NCBI GenBank assembly: GCA_900552495.1
Contig: URZY01000004.1
Span: forward strand, 115,351-179,350
Length of the DNA stretch: 64,000 nt
Origin: an uncultured Mycoplasmatota bacterium
GTDB lineage: Bacteria; Bacillota_I; Bacilli_A; RF39; UBA660
Direction: 5' to 3'
Part shown: one piece after another, positions 8,098 to 17,637 of the stretch
Numbering within the stretch: position 1 is the first letter of the stretch
Layout of the letters: each line of letters begins with the position of its first letter
Position numbers and translations under genes: made by a program
The notes under the pieces: model-generated
Told to the model about the DNA's origin: nothing
Databases searched by the model: none
What the model saw: the letters and a program-made list of their open reading frames with translations, nothing else

Positions 8098-10377
8098 GTG
8101 AACAAGAAAGGAAATAAGACAAAAGTAGTAAGAAAAGCTACATTTTTAACCCTAATAATAATTGGAATTTGTTTTTTGTTTGTTCCATTATTTAAGAATC
8201 TAAAGTTCGGTTTGGATTTACAAGGGGGATTTGAGGTTTTATATAAAGTTGAGTCTATTGATGGTTCAAAAATGACTAGTAGTAAAATGACAGCAACTTA
8301 TAAAACTTTAAGTAAAAGAATTGATAGTTTAGGAGTAAGTGAGCCAGAAATAATTCTTGAAGGTAACGATAGAATTAGGGTGAAGTTAGCTGGCGTTACT
8401 GATCCTGAGGAAGCACGTAGTCAATTATCAACGGTTGCATCATTAACTTTTAGAGATGTTGATGATAAGTTATTGATGGCTAGCGATGTTTTAGAGGCTG
8501 GAAAGGCAAAAGTAGGACAGGATGAATCTGGAAATCCAGCGGTAGCATTGACTGTTAAAGATAAAGATAAGTTTTATAATGTAACTAAGGAAATTAGTGA
8601 ACGTGAAGATGGAGAAAATATGATAGTCATTTGGTTGGATTTTAATCAAATGACTGATAGTTTTGCTGATGACAGTACAAAATGTGGAACAGATGGTTCT
8701 AATTGTTTGAGTGCAGCAACTGTTTCTCAAGGGTTTGCTAGTGATGTTATTATTCAAGGTGATTTTACTTTAGAGGAAGTAGAAAACTTAGTAGATTTAA
8801 TTAATAGTGGTTCATTACCAAGTAAATTAAGTGAAGTTTCTAGTAGAACGGTTGGGGCTGCATTCGGTGATCAAACATTGGAAAAAACACTTGTTGCTGG
8901 AATTGTTGGAGTTGTGGCAATTATTACAATTTTAATTGTTGTATATCATTTTTCGGGATTTATCGCTTCCTGCGCAATGATGTTATATACATTCTTAGTA
9001 TTTTTAGTATTTTGGTTAGTTGGAGGAGTGTTGACACTTCCTGGTATTGCTGCTTTAGTACTTGGAATTGGAATGGCTGTTGATTCTAATGTTATTACTT
9101 TTTCGCGTATTAGAGATGAATTACATAGTGGTAAAAGTTTACCTTTAGCGGTTCGAGAAGGAACAAAATCAAGTTTTTCAGCAATAATCGATGGTAATGT
9201 TACCACCTTATTAGTAGGAATTATTATGTTTATTTTTGGTGAATCTAGTATTAAAGGATTTGCTACTATGAATATAATTACAGTATTAGTAACAATGGTA
9301 ACAATGGTATTTTTAACAAGATGGTTAGTAAATAGTTTTGTTAAGACTGATTATTTTAATGATAAGGTTAATTTGTTTATTAATGTAAAAAAGGAAAATA
9401 TTCCTGATGTAAGTAAAAATGAAGAAATTAAGATGATTCCTTTTAAAAATGTAAATTTCTTGAAACATAGAGATTTATGGTCTTTATTATCAGTAATAAT
9501 TATTGCTATTGGTGGAATAGTGATTGGTATTAAGGGGCTTAACTTAGGAATTGATTTTAAGGCAGGCAGTGATATTACAATTGCTACAGAAGAGAAATTA
9601 ACAACAAAAACTTTAACGACTGATTTAGAAGAATTGGGTATTGAAGCTACTGATATTTCTTTTGAAGATGAAGAGATTGTTGTTAGAGTTTCCAAAGCTT
9701 TTAATGGCGAAGAAGTAAAGAAAGTGAATAAATATTTCGAGGATAAATATGATGCTAAAGTAAATATTGGTGTTGTTTCTAATGTTGTTAAAAAGGAATT
9801 AGTTAAGAATGCCGTTTTAGCTGTAACTATAGCTTTAGTAGGTATTATTTTATATGTTTCAGTTAGATTTAAATTTAGTTATGCAATTGGTGGTGTAGTG
9901 GCATTGGTACATGACGTTGCTGTTATGTTTGCTTTATTTGCATTATTTAGATTAGAAGTTGATACAATGTTTATTGCTGCTGTATTAGCAATAATTGGAT
10001 ATTCTATTAATGATACAATTGTGTCTTTTGATAGGGTACGTGAAAATTTAGCTAAGGCTAATAAGAAAAAATTAACAAAAGATGAGTTAGAAAATATTTG
10101 TAATAGAAGTATTCAAGAAACCTTTTCTAGAACACTATTTACATCTATTACAACTTTAATTCCAATAGCAGCGTTAATGATTTTAGGACCACAAGAAATA
10201 TTTACATTTAATATAGCTATGTTAATTGGATTAGTGGCTGGAACGTATTCATCAATCTTTATTTCAATGGGAGTATTTATATTTTTTGAAAAGAAGAATA
10301 TTGGAAAACCACAAAAACAAAAACGAATTTATACTGATGAATTTGAAGAAAAGAAAGTAAAGGGAATTAATTGTTAG
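8098..10377 (+). CDS. secDF: Protein translocase SecDF fusion
   Basis: Single-chain SecD-SecF membrane protein that uses the proton gradient to complete Sec export. SecD half: first membrane helix near residues 18-36, then FGLDLQGGFEVLY, a large extracytoplasmic domain, and helices including the GIAALVLGIGMAVDSNVITFSRIRDE signature. SecF half: from about residue 455, with GLNLGIDFKAGSDI and IIGYSINDTIVSFDRVREN. A GTG at 8098 is chosen as start because AGGTGAGA (8087-8094) overlaps the comN stop. The next gene, relA, begins nine bases after the stop. Confidence 0.95.
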   Translation: MNKKGNKTKVVRKATFLTLIIIGICFLFVPLFKNLKFGLDLQGGFEVLYKVESIDGSKMTSSKMTATYKTLSKRIDSLGVSEPEIILEGNDRIRVKLAGVTDPEEARSQLSTVASLTFRDVDDKLLMASDVLEAGKAKVGQDESGNPAVALTVKDKDKFYNVTKEISEREDGENMIVIWLDFNQMTDSFADDSTKCGTDGSNCLSAATVSQGFASDVIIQGDFTLEEVENLVDLINSGSLPSKLSEVSSRTVGAAFGDQTLEKTLVAGIVGVVAIITILIVVYHFSGFIASCAMMLYTFLVFLVFWLVGGVLTLPGIAALVLGIGMAVDSNVITFSRIRDELHSGKSLPLAVREGTKSSFSAIIDGNVTTLLVGIIMFIFGESSIKGFATMNIITVLVTMVTMVFLTRWLVNSFVKTDYFNDKVNLFINVKKENIPDVSKNEEIKMIPFKNVNFLKHRDLWSLLSVIIIAIGGIVIGIKGLNLGIDFKAGSDITIATEEKLTTKTLTTDLEELGIEATDISFEDEEIVVRVSKAFNGEEVKKVNKYFEDKYDAKVNIGVVSNVVKKELVKNAVLAVTIALVGIILYVSVRFKFSYAIGGVVALVHDVAVMFALFALFRLEVDTMFIAAVLAIIGYSINDTIVSFDRVRENLAKANKKKLTKDELENICNRSIQETFSRTLFTSITTLIPIAALMILGPQEIFTFNIAMLIGLVAGTYSSIFISMGVFIFFEKKNIGKPQKQKRIYTDEFEEKKVKGINC

Positions 10378-10386
10378 TGAGAGGAG

Positions 10387-12549
10387 ATGGTTCCTACGTC
10401 TAAACAAAAAGATAATATTACTTTTGAAGATGTGCTAGAGAAAGTAAAAGCTTATATTGAAGATGAAGAAAAAATAAAGGTAATCCAACAGGCTTACCTT
10501 TTTGCACAAGAAAAACATGAAGGACAATTTAGAAAAAGTGGGGAACCTTATATTACCCATCCACTTAATGTGGCACAAATTTTGACAACTATTTATGCGG
10601 ATTATGAAACTATAAGTGCTGGATTATTACATGATGTCTTAGAAGATTGTGACTGTACTGTTGCACAGATGGAAGAATTATTTGGAAAAAATATTACTAA
10701 ATTAGTTCAAGGTGTAACCAAACTTAGTAAAATTCATTTTTCTACAGAAAATGAATATTTGATTGATTATTATAAAAAAATTATTGTAGGAATGAGTGAA
10801 GATGTTAGAGTAATTATTATTAAATTGGCAGATAGACTTCATAATATGAGAACTTTATGGGCAACGCCTGAAGATCGGCAAAAAGTTAAAGCTCATGAAG
10901 CGTTAGATATTTTAGCTCCAATTGCCCACCATTTGGGAATTCATAAAATTAAGAGCGAATTAGAAGATTTGTCACTTCGTTATTTAAAGCCGGATGTGTT
11001 TTATGATATTGCGGAGAAACTTAATAAAACAAAAATCGAAAGAGATAAAACAGTTTATGATATGCTTACTGAAGTTTCTAATTTGCTTACAGAACATCAT
11101 ATTCCACATGAGATTAAGGGTCGAGCTAAAAGCATTTATAGTATTTATAATAAACTTGATAAAGGGAAAAAGTTTAGTGATATCTATGATTTATTGGCAC
11201 TTAGAATTTTAGTTAATACAGAGCAGGAGTGCTATTTAGCTCTAGGTATTATTCATTCAAAGTTTCGACCTTTGCCAAAAAGATTTAAGGACTATGTTGC
11301 GATGCCAAAGCCTAATATGTATCAATCATTGCATACAACAGTATTTGGAATTGATGGATATTTATTTGAAATTCAAATCAGAACTTATGAAATGGATGAA
11401 GTCGCAGAGAATGGTATTGCTTCCCATTGGGCTTATAAAGAGAATGGTGGGTCTAATAGTGCAGCTAATCTACAATCAACGACAGAACAAAAGCTACAGT
11501 TCTTTAAGTCAATAATTGATCTATCTAAAGAAAATATGAGTAGTGAAGAGTTTGTCAATAGTGTTAAAGATGAAGTTTTAAACAATAATATTTATGTTTT
11601 TACACCTAAAGGGGATGTAATTGAGTTGCCACGTGGAGCAACACCGATTGATTTTGCTTATGCTATTCATACTAAAGTTGGAGAAACGATGGTTGGAGCA
11701 ATTGTTAATAATAATATTGTGCCATTAAATTATGAATTAAAGGATAATGATATTGTCAAAATTAATACAAATAAGAACTCAACACCATCGAAGGAATGGC
11801 TAAATATTGTAAAGGCTACAAAAACAAAAAATAGAATTAAGAGTTTCTTTACTAAGAATGATCGCGAAGTATATATTGAGCGAGGTTCATATTCACTTGA
11901 AAAAGAGTTGCGAAAGAGGAAACTTAGCATTTCAGAGTTTTTGAGTGATGAGAATGTTAAGAAGATATGTGAAGAAATTAAAGTTGGCGATTTGGAAGAA
12001 CTTTATTTAGCGATTGGCAATGGAAAGGCACCAGTTAATGGAGTTATTAATATAATTCATAAAAGTGAAGATGTTCCTGTGCCAAAAGTAGTTAAGGTTA
12101 GTTCAAAGAGTATTGATGCCGATATAATTGTTAGTGGTATAGATAAAGTAAAAGTAAATTTGGCTAATTGTTGTAATCCTGTTTATGGTGATCCAATAAT
12201 TGGTTATATTACTAAAGGAAATGGAATTACCGTTCATAGATTACATTGTCATAATTTATCAATGTTAGAAGATAGAACACTAGAAGTTAAATGGAATGAT
12301 AATAGTAATAAACGTTATTTGACGTCGTTGTTTATTTATACTAATACAACAGAAAATCATATGTTAGATTTAATGCAAACGGTTTCAATGTTAAATGTTA
12401 ATGTTGACAGTATGAATACTGTTAATAAGGTTGATAAGATTACTTATGAAATTAATTGTTATGTGACAGGATTGGAACAGTTAAATAAAGTTATTTTGGG
12501 TCTTGAAAAGAGTTCTTATGTTGAAAAAGTAGAGAGGGTAATGCGATGA
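10387..12549 (+). CDS. relA: Bifunctional (p)ppGpp synthetase/hydrolase RelA
   Basis: Makes and degrades the stringent-response alarmone. Domains in order: HD hydrolase (HPLNVA...HDVLEDCD...RLHNMRT, about 55-155), synthetase (GRAKSIYSIYNKL...YQSLHTTVFG, about 235-350), TGS (VFTPKGDVIELPRGATPIDFAYAIHTKVG, about 395-450), a conserved Cys segment (ANCCNPVYGDPIIGYI) and a C-terminal ACT domain. Both active sites look complete. 720 residues. GAGGAG directly abuts the ATG, an unusually short spacing; an in-frame stop at 10378-10380 rules out an upstream start, so coupling to secDF termination is likely. Confidence 0.95.
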   Translation: MVPTSKQKDNITFEDVLEKVKAYIEDEEKIKVIQQAYLFAQEKHEGQFRKSGEPYITHPLNVAQILTTIYADYETISAGLLHDVLEDCDCTVAQMEELFGKNITKLVQGVTKLSKIHFSTENEYLIDYYKKIIVGMSEDVRVIIIKLADRLHNMRTLWATPEDRQKVKAHEALDILAPIAHHLGIHKIKSELEDLSLRYLKPDVFYDIAEKLNKTKIERDKTVYDMLTEVSNLLTEHHIPHEIKGRAKSIYSIYNKLDKGKKFSDIYDLLALRILVNTEQECYLALGIIHSKFRPLPKRFKDYVAMPKPNMYQSLHTTVFGIDGYLFEIQIRTYEMDEVAENGIASHWAYKENGGSNSAANLQSTTEQKLQFFKSIIDLSKENMSSEEFVNSVKDEVLNNNIYVFTPKGDVIELPRGATPIDFAYAIHTKVGETMVGAIVNNNIVPLNYELKDNDIVKINTNKNSTPSKEWLNIVKATKTKNRIKSFFTKNDREVYIERGSYSLEKELRKRKLSISEFLSDENVKKICEEIKVGDLEELYLAIGNGKAPVNGVINIIHKSEDVPVPKVVKVSSKSIDADIIVSGIDKVKVNLANCCNPVYGDPIIGYITKGNGITVHRLHCHNLSMLEDRTLEVKWNDNSNKRYLTSLFIYTNTTENHMLDLMQTVSMLNVNVDSMNTVNKVDKITYEINCYVTGLEQLNKVILGLEKSSYVEKVERVMR

Positions 12550-12983
12550 GAGTATTAGTTCAAAGAAGTGGCAAGGCAAGTGTTAGTGTTGCTGGTGATG
12601 TTGTTGGATCTATTGATAGTGGTTTAGTACTTTTAGTGGGTTTTACTGAGGGCGACGATTTAGAAAAGGTTAAGTTTCTTGCAAGAAAGTGTGCTAATCT
12701 TAGAATATTTCCAGATGAAAATGGGGTTATGAATAAGAGTATTTTAGATTTTGGAGGAGATATATTATCTGTATCTCAATTTACTTTGTATGCTGATGCT
12801 AAGAAAGGAAATAGACCAAGCTATATAGCTGCTTTAAAAAATGAGGCGGCAAGCTCTTTATATGATTCTTTTAATGAGGAATTAAGAAGTTTAGGAATGA
12901 AGGTAGCAACAGGGGTATTTGGTGCAGATATGGATGTGTTAATTACAAATATTGGACCTACAACAATTTGGTTAGAAAAATAA
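12546..12983 (+). CDS. dtd: D-aminoacyl-tRNA deacylase
   Basis: Frees tRNA from wrongly charged D-amino acids. Start MRVLVQRSGKASVSV, the catalytic-region motif SVSQFTLYADAKKGNRPSY and the C-terminal NIGPTTIWLE (usual form NxGPVT) are all present. 145 residues, the normal length. It overlaps relA by ATGA (12546-12549), so translation is coupled. The relA-dtd-hisS-aspS order is the Bacillus order. Confidence 0.93.
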   Translation: MRVLVQRSGKASVSVAGDVVGSIDSGLVLLVGFTEGDDLEKVKFLARKCANLRIFPDENGVMNKSILDFGGDILSVSQFTLYADAKKGNRPSYIAALKNEAASSLYDSFNEELRSLGMKVATGVFGADMDVLITNIGPTTIWLEK

Positions 12984-13011
12984 AATTCTAATTTGGTTAG
13001 GGGGAGTAGGT

Positions 13012-14166
13012 ATGCGAATGTTTTCTAATGCTTTGAAGCAAGTTGATAAAATGCTTGCGGATTCATATGCTGATATTAAAAATTGTGGCGATGATATTGA
13101 AAGAAGTGCATATATTGATTATATTAGCCAATTATATGAACTTAGAGCAACTATAACAGGAAACTATGAAACTATTGATTTTGATGCCCTTTTAGGGTCT
13201 AAAAAGGCGGTAAGACAATATGAGTCTTTGATGCAGTCAATTGATAAGCGTTGTGTGTTAGATTATCTTAAACATAAGGCTTTTTATAAAGAATATTTTG
13301 GTGAGTTGTTTGATATAGAAAATGAGTTATTGAATGATTTTTTATCTAATGACTTAATGGAATTTTCGCAACTTTCAAAAGAAGAATTTTTTGAATATGT
13401 ATATGAATTTTTAAAAAAGTATAAATTAGACAATTTACTTGATAGACTTGTAGAAAATAGGAGACTTTTTTCAATCCCTTCTTACGGTGATGGTGATTAT
13501 TTAGGAGGATGTTATTATAATCCGGTTAATAAGGATACCGGGGTAGCTTTATGTTCTTTTAAATATAATGTATTATGTATGTCTGTATTAATTCATGAAT
13601 TAGGACATGTTTATGATCTTGAACATTTTGATTATTCTAATCCTTACTTTAATTATTTAAAATATTCGTATGCAACTTCAAATAGTGAAATTGTTCCGAT
13701 TATGTTTGAAAAATTATTTATTGATTTTCTATTAGAAAAGAAATATATGAGGGATGAAACTAAGGATTTAGCAATAAATACGTTATTAGTAGGAAGGGAT
13801 AGAATGATTGATGCTTATCTATTGTCGCTTTTAGATGATAAAACAATAATCCAAGGTCCCAAAACAGTTAATCTTAAAAAAATATTTAAAAAACTTAGTC
13901 CATATTTTGAGGTGGATGATGGATTGATGGATGAAATTGAGGATGGCGATTTAGATCCCTTGTATACTCAAAAGTATGGGTATGGTGAAGTTGTTGGGAC
14001 TATTCTAAAAGAAGAGGTAAAGGCAGAAGGATTTAATGGTAGACTATTTAATGAGGTTCTAAAGCATAGACCTAGATTATTTAGTTCAACTTTTATTGAA
14101 AATATTGCATCTGTTTCTACATATGAAAAGGTGTTGACAAGAGATGTTGAACGCTTAAAAAAGTGA
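13012..14166 (+). CDS. M3-like zinc metallopeptidase
   Basis: 384-residue protein with a gluzincin site: HELGH at 195-199 (H195, E196, H199) and a downstream Glu in SNSEIVPIMFEKLFIDFLLE (about E226) at the spacing of the third ligand in M3/oligoendopeptidase-F enzymes. The flanking SVLIHELGHVYD also suits that clan. It is shorter than classical M3 peptidases (about 600 residues) and lacks a signal peptide, so it is probably a cytoplasmic oligopeptidase. A good ribosome site (TAGGGGGAGTAGG) precedes ATG 13012. It sits between dtd and the hisS T-box and ends in TGA. Confidence 0.75.
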   Translation: MRMFSNALKQVDKMLADSYADIKNCGDDIERSAYIDYISQLYELRATITGNYETIDFDALLGSKKAVRQYESLMQSIDKRCVLDYLKHKAFYKEYFGELFDIENELLNDFLSNDLMEFSQLSKEEFFEYVYEFLKKYKLDNLLDRLVENRRLFSIPSYGDGDYLGGCYYNPVNKDTGVALCSFKYNVLCMSVLIHELGHVYDLEHFDYSNPYFNYLKYSYATSNSEIVPIMFEKLFIDFLLEKKYMRDETKDLAINTLLVGRDRMIDAYLLSLLDDKTIIQGPKTVNLKKIFKKLSPYFEVDDGLMDEIEDGDLDPLYTQKYGYGEVVGTILKEEVKAEGFNGRLFNEVLKHRPRLFSSTFIENIASVSTYEKVLTRDVERLKK

Positions 14167-14195
14167 TTGAGTTTATTTTAAATTTAATATATAAT
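14167..14195 (+). promoter_or_regulatory. Promoter of the hisS T-box transcript
   Basis: TTGAGT (14167-14172), 17-bp spacer, TATAAT (14190-14195). It lies just after the peptidase stop codon and would start the RNA near 14202. Confidence 0.75.
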
Positions 14196-14201
14196 AGAGG
14201 T

Positions 14202-14392
14202 GACTTCCTTGGAAAGAGTAACTTTGTTTGTTTTTGCTAGAGAGAATGTGGTTGGTGAAAACATTTAAGAACAACGAGGTGAAGACATCCTAGTAATTGG
14301 AAGCGTGTTACTACGTTATAAGTTTTAAGAGTAGAAAATAAGGTGGCACCACGGCTTAGTTCGTCCTTTGGTTGGTGGCACTTTTTGTTTTA
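14202..14392 (+). ncRNA. T-box leader (tRNA-His responsive)
   Basis: The leader of hisS has a stem I with the distal loop GGTTGGTG enclosed by AATGT/ACATT, then a likely specifier CAT (14286-14288, a His codon) just before the stem-I base CCTAGTAA. The T-box bulge sequence AGGTGGCACCACGG (14341-14354) and CGTCCTTT (14362-14369) form the antiterminator: AAGG pairs CCTT and ACG pairs CGT. A competing terminator can form between 14343-14351 and 14373-14381 (8 pairs, one mismatch) followed by TTTTT. Uncharged tRNA-His would stabilise the antiterminator and turn on hisS. The T-box call is firm; the exact specifier is read by eye. Confidence 0.88.
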
Positions 14393-14407
14393 TAAGGAGG
14401 ATAAAGT

Positions 14408-15775
14408 ATGATACAAAAACAAAAAGGTTGTAATGATATTTATGGAAGAGAGGCTAAGGTTTGGAAGTATGTTGAAAGCATAATAGATGCAGCAATGGAA
14501 AAGTATAATTATACCTATATGCGTACACCAATCTTTGAAGCAACTGAATTATTTCATAGAGGTATTGGAGAAAGTACAGATATAGTTTCAAAAGAAACCT
14601 ATGATTTTGTTGATCGTGGTGGTAGAAATATTACACTTCGTCCCGAGGGAACAGCTGGTGTTGTGAGAAGTTATATTGAAAATAAAATGTATGGTGATCC
14701 AAATCAACCAGTAAAGGTTTATTATAATGGAACTATGTATAGATATGAAAGACCACAATCAGGTCGTGATAGAGAATTGACACAATTTGGAATGGAAGTT
14801 TTAGGAAGTGATGATCCGTTAACAGATGCCGAAGTAATTTCTTTAGCTGTTAATATATATAAAATGTTAGGTTTGAAAGAAATAAAAGTAAATATAAATT
14901 CTTTAGGTGATAGTGAATCGAGAAATAACTATCGAGAGGCGTTGATTGAATATTTTAAACCACATATTGATGATTTTTGCGAAGATTGTAAAGTTAGATT
15001 ACAAAAAAATCCATTAAGAATATTAGATTGTAAGGTTGATGCTGAAAACGAAGTGTTAAAAAATGCTCCAAAGACCATTGATTATTTAAATGAGGCAAGT
15101 AAAAAACGTTTTGAAGAGGTTAAAGATTATTTAGATATTATGCAAATTAAGTATGAAGTTAATCCAAATATAGTAAGAGGCTTAGATTATTATAATCATA
15201 CAGTATTTGAAATAGAAGCGAAAGTAGATGGTTTTGGCTCTAATAATGTATTAGGTGGTGGTGGCCGTTACAATGGGCTTTGTAGTCAATTGGATGGTCC
15301 AGAAACGGCATGTATTGGGTTTGCGTCTGGAATTGGTAGAATTGTTAAAGCTTTAGAACTGGAAAAAGTTGAAATGCCGATAGTTGATGATATTGACTTG
15401 TTTATTATGTATGTTAATGAAGATGAGAAAAAGTATGCAGCTTATTTAACGCAAGAACTAAGAATGGCTGGGTTCATTGTTGATACTGATTATGCTGGTC
15501 GAGGTATGAAGGGTCAGTTTAAACAAGCGGACCGTTTGAATGCTAAGTATATTGCAATTTTGAATAGTGAAGATTTGGATAATAATGAAGTACATATTAA
15601 GAACAATCGAACTAAAGAAGAAGAAATTATTAGTTTAGATGTACTAATTTATTATTTAGATGAAAAATTAAATACTGATGAGTGTGGTTGTGATGATGAA
15701 TGTCATTGCGATGATGAATGTCATTGTGAAGATGGAGAAGGCAGTTGCGAATGTCATGGTAAACACTCAAAGTAA
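14408..15775 (+). CDS. hisS: Histidyl-tRNA synthetase with Cys/His/Asp-rich C-terminal tail
   Basis: Class II synthetase charging tRNA-His. Motif 1 region, motif 2 (YRYERPQSGRDRELTQFG), the HisA motif (VRGLDYYNHTVFEI) and motif 3 (GFASGIGRIVKAL) are present, followed by the anticodon-binding domain. The core ends near residue 422. Residues 423-455 are an extra tail with eight Cys, four His and twelve acidic residues, built partly from two copies of DDECHC encoded by an 18-bp tandem repeat. The tail looks metal-binding and is not a normal part of HisS. TAAGGAGGATAAAG precedes the ATG, and the T-box leader controls expression. Confidence 0.95.
   Translation: MIQKQKGCNDIYGREAKVWKYVESIIDAAMEKYNYTYMRTPIFEATELFHRGIGESTDIVSKETYDFVDRGGRNITLRPEGTAGVVRSYIENKMYGDPNQPVKVYYNGTMYRYERPQSGRDRELTQFGMEVLGSDDPLTDAEVISLAVNIYKMLGLKEIKVNINSLGDSESRNNYREALIEYFKPHIDDFCEDCKVRLQKNPLRILDCKVDAENEVLKNAPKTIDYLNEASKKRFEEVKDYLDIMQIKYEVNPNIVRGLDYYNHTVFEIEAKVDGFGSNNVLGGGGRYNGLCSQLDGPETACIGFASGIGRIVKALELEKVEMPIVDDIDLFIMYVNEDEKKYAAYLTQELRMAGFIVDTDYAGRGMKGQFKQADRLNAKYIAILNSEDLDNNEVHIKNNRTKEEEIISLDVLIYYLDEKLNTDECGCDDECHCDDECHCEDGEGSCECHGKHSK
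15692..15727 (+). repeat. 18-bp tandem duplication in the hisS tail
   Basis: Units 15692-15709 and 15710-15727 are identical at 17 of 18 bases and each encode DDECHC. The only difference is a synonymous third position (TGC/TGT). This looks like a recent slippage duplication. Confidence 0.9.
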
Positions 15776-15797
15776 GAAAAGAGAGGAAGTAATTTAA

Positions 15798-17543
15798 GTG
15801 AAAACAATAAATAATGGAACTTTAACAATAAAAGATGTTGGGGAAATGCTTACTTTATATGGTTGGGTTCAAAAGAAACGTGATTTAGGTGGCGTTGTTT
15901 TTATTGATTTGCGTGACAGAAGTGGGATAGTTCAAGTTGTTGTTAGGGACGGTGCAAGTTTTTATGAGCAAGCAGTGGCTTTGAAAAGTGAATCGGTTAT
16001 AAAAGTGGTAGGTAAGGTCTGTGAGAGGGAAAGTAAAAATCCTAATATACCAACTGGTGAAATTGAAGTAGAGGTTAAGGAATTTGAGGTTTTAAATAGT
16101 AGTAAAGATATTCCTTTTGAGATAAGTAATACTACTACGGCTTTAGAAGATACTAGATTAAAGTATCGTTATTTAGATATTCGTCGAAGTAGTGTTACTA
16201 ATAATTTAATTGTTCGCCATAAAATAACAATGGCAATTAGAAATTTCTTAGATAAGGAAAATTTCTTAGAGGTAGAAACGCCAATTCTTTGTAAATCTAC
16301 ACCTGAAGGAGCAAGAGATTATTTAGTACCTAGTCGTGTAAATAAGGGTAAATTTTTTGCCCTACCACAATCTCCTCAATTATTTAAGCAACTTTTGATG
16401 GTTGGAGGGATAGAAAGATATTTTCAAATAGCTAGATGTTTTAGGGATGAGGATTTAAGAGCTGATCGTCAGCCTGAATTTACACAAGTTGACTTGGAGA
16501 TGAGTTTTGTTGATCAAGATGATGTTATGAACTTAACGGAGAGATTGATAGCTCATGTATTTAAGGAAGTAAAGGGAATTGATATTAAGTTGCCACTTAG
16601 AAGAATGAAGTATGATGAAGCAATGGAAAAATATGGTTCGGATAAACCGGATTTAAGGTTTGATATGCCAATTAATAATATTACCGATATTTTTAAAAAT
16701 ACAGAGTTTACAGTGTTTAAAAATGTATTGGAAAATGGTGGTATTATTAATTGTTTGGTGGTTCAAGGAGAAGCTTCTAATTATTCGAGAAAAGCGCTTG
16801 ACCAGTTGACTGAATTTGTTAAGACGTATCGGGCTAGTGGTCTTGCTTATCTAAAGATAGGTGAAGAAATAACAGGTAGTATTGCAAAGGTTATTTCTAC
16901 TAGCGAAGTTAAGACTTTAAAAGAGCAACTTTCTTTAAAAAATGACGATTTGGTATTAATTGTTGCTGATAGTAAGAAAGATGTTGTAAAAACGGCACTT
17001 GGGGCATTACGTTGTAAGTTAGCGCGTGATTTAGGTTTGATTAAAGATGGTCAATACGAACTTTTATGGGTTAATGAGTTTCCTGCTTTTGAATATAGTG
17101 AGGAAGAGGGACGTTATATGGCTTGTCATCATCCTTTTACGGCACCACTTGATAGTGATATAGATAAATTACTTACGGATAAGGGCAATTGTTATTCTAA
17201 AGCTTATGATATTGTTATTAATGGTTATGAAGCTGGTGGAGGATCAATTCGTATTCATAGCGAGGATGTTCAAGAGAAGATGTTTAGAGCATTAGAGTTG
17301 ACGGATGAAGATATAAGCGATAAGTTTGGGTTCTTTGTTGAGGCATTAAAGTATGGGACTCCACCGCATGGTGGTTTAGCATTGGGACTTGATCGTTTAG
17401 TTATGCTTTTGACTGGTACCGAAAATATTCGAGATGTTATTGCTTTTCCTAAGACGGCTAGTGCTTCATGTTTAATGAGTGATTGTCCAAATGTTGTTGA
17501 GGAAAAACAATTGAAAGAATTAGGAATTTCCATAACAAAATAG
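15798..17543 (+). CDS. aspS: Aspartyl-tRNA synthetase
   Basis: Class IIb synthetase. N-terminal OB-fold anticodon-binding domain (LYGWVQKKRDLGGVVFIDLRDRSG), the ALEDTRLKYRYLDIRR linker, FFALPQSPQLFKQLLM and CFRDEDLRADRQPEFTQVDLEMSF (motif 2 region), the bacterial GAD insertion domain in the middle, and motif 3 GLALGLDRLVMLL. 581 residues. It starts at GTG with GAGAGGAAGT upstream, 22 bases after hisS, so it shares the T-box-controlled transcript. Whether it is discriminating or also makes Asp-tRNA-Asn cannot be told from this window. Confidence 0.96.
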   Translation: MKTINNGTLTIKDVGEMLTLYGWVQKKRDLGGVVFIDLRDRSGIVQVVVRDGASFYEQAVALKSESVIKVVGKVCERESKNPNIPTGEIEVEVKEFEVLNSSKDIPFEISNTTTALEDTRLKYRYLDIRRSSVTNNLIVRHKITMAIRNFLDKENFLEVETPILCKSTPEGARDYLVPSRVNKGKFFALPQSPQLFKQLLMVGGIERYFQIARCFRDEDLRADRQPEFTQVDLEMSFVDQDDVMNLTERLIAHVFKEVKGIDIKLPLRRMKYDEAMEKYGSDKPDLRFDMPINNITDIFKNTEFTVFKNVLENGGIINCLVVQGEASNYSRKALDQLTEFVKTYRASGLAYLKIGEEITGSIAKVISTSEVKTLKEQLSLKNDDLVLIVADSKKDVVKTALGALRCKLARDLGLIKDGQYELLWVNEFPAFEYSEEEGRYMACHHPFTAPLDSDIDKLLTDKGNCYSKAYDIVINGYEAGGGSIRIHSEDVQEKMFRALELTDEDISDKFGFFVEALKYGTPPHGGLALGLDRLVMLLTGTENIRDVIAFPKTASASCLMSDCPNVVEEKQLKELGISITK

Positions 17544-17577
17544 TTACTATCATTATAGTAACTATTTCTTTTATTTA
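17538..17577 (+). terminator. Terminator after aspS
   Basis: A perfect 13-bp stem (17538-17550 with 17555-17567) closes a 4-nt loop and overlaps the stop codon. A T-rich tail follows. Confidence 0.85.
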
Positions 17578-17637
17578 TGTGTTTAATATTTTTTGAATTT
17601 TTGTTATACTTATTCTAGGATAGAGACGGTGAAAGAT

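Noticed and set aside
9351..9695. - strand ORF opposite secDF (114 aa)
   Set aside because: Composition follows the complement of secDF codons; no start signal and no recognisable motif.
15674..15775. HisS tail as a frameshift artefact
   Set aside because: The reading frame stays open to a normal stop followed by the aspS ribosome site, and the repeat unit is in frame.
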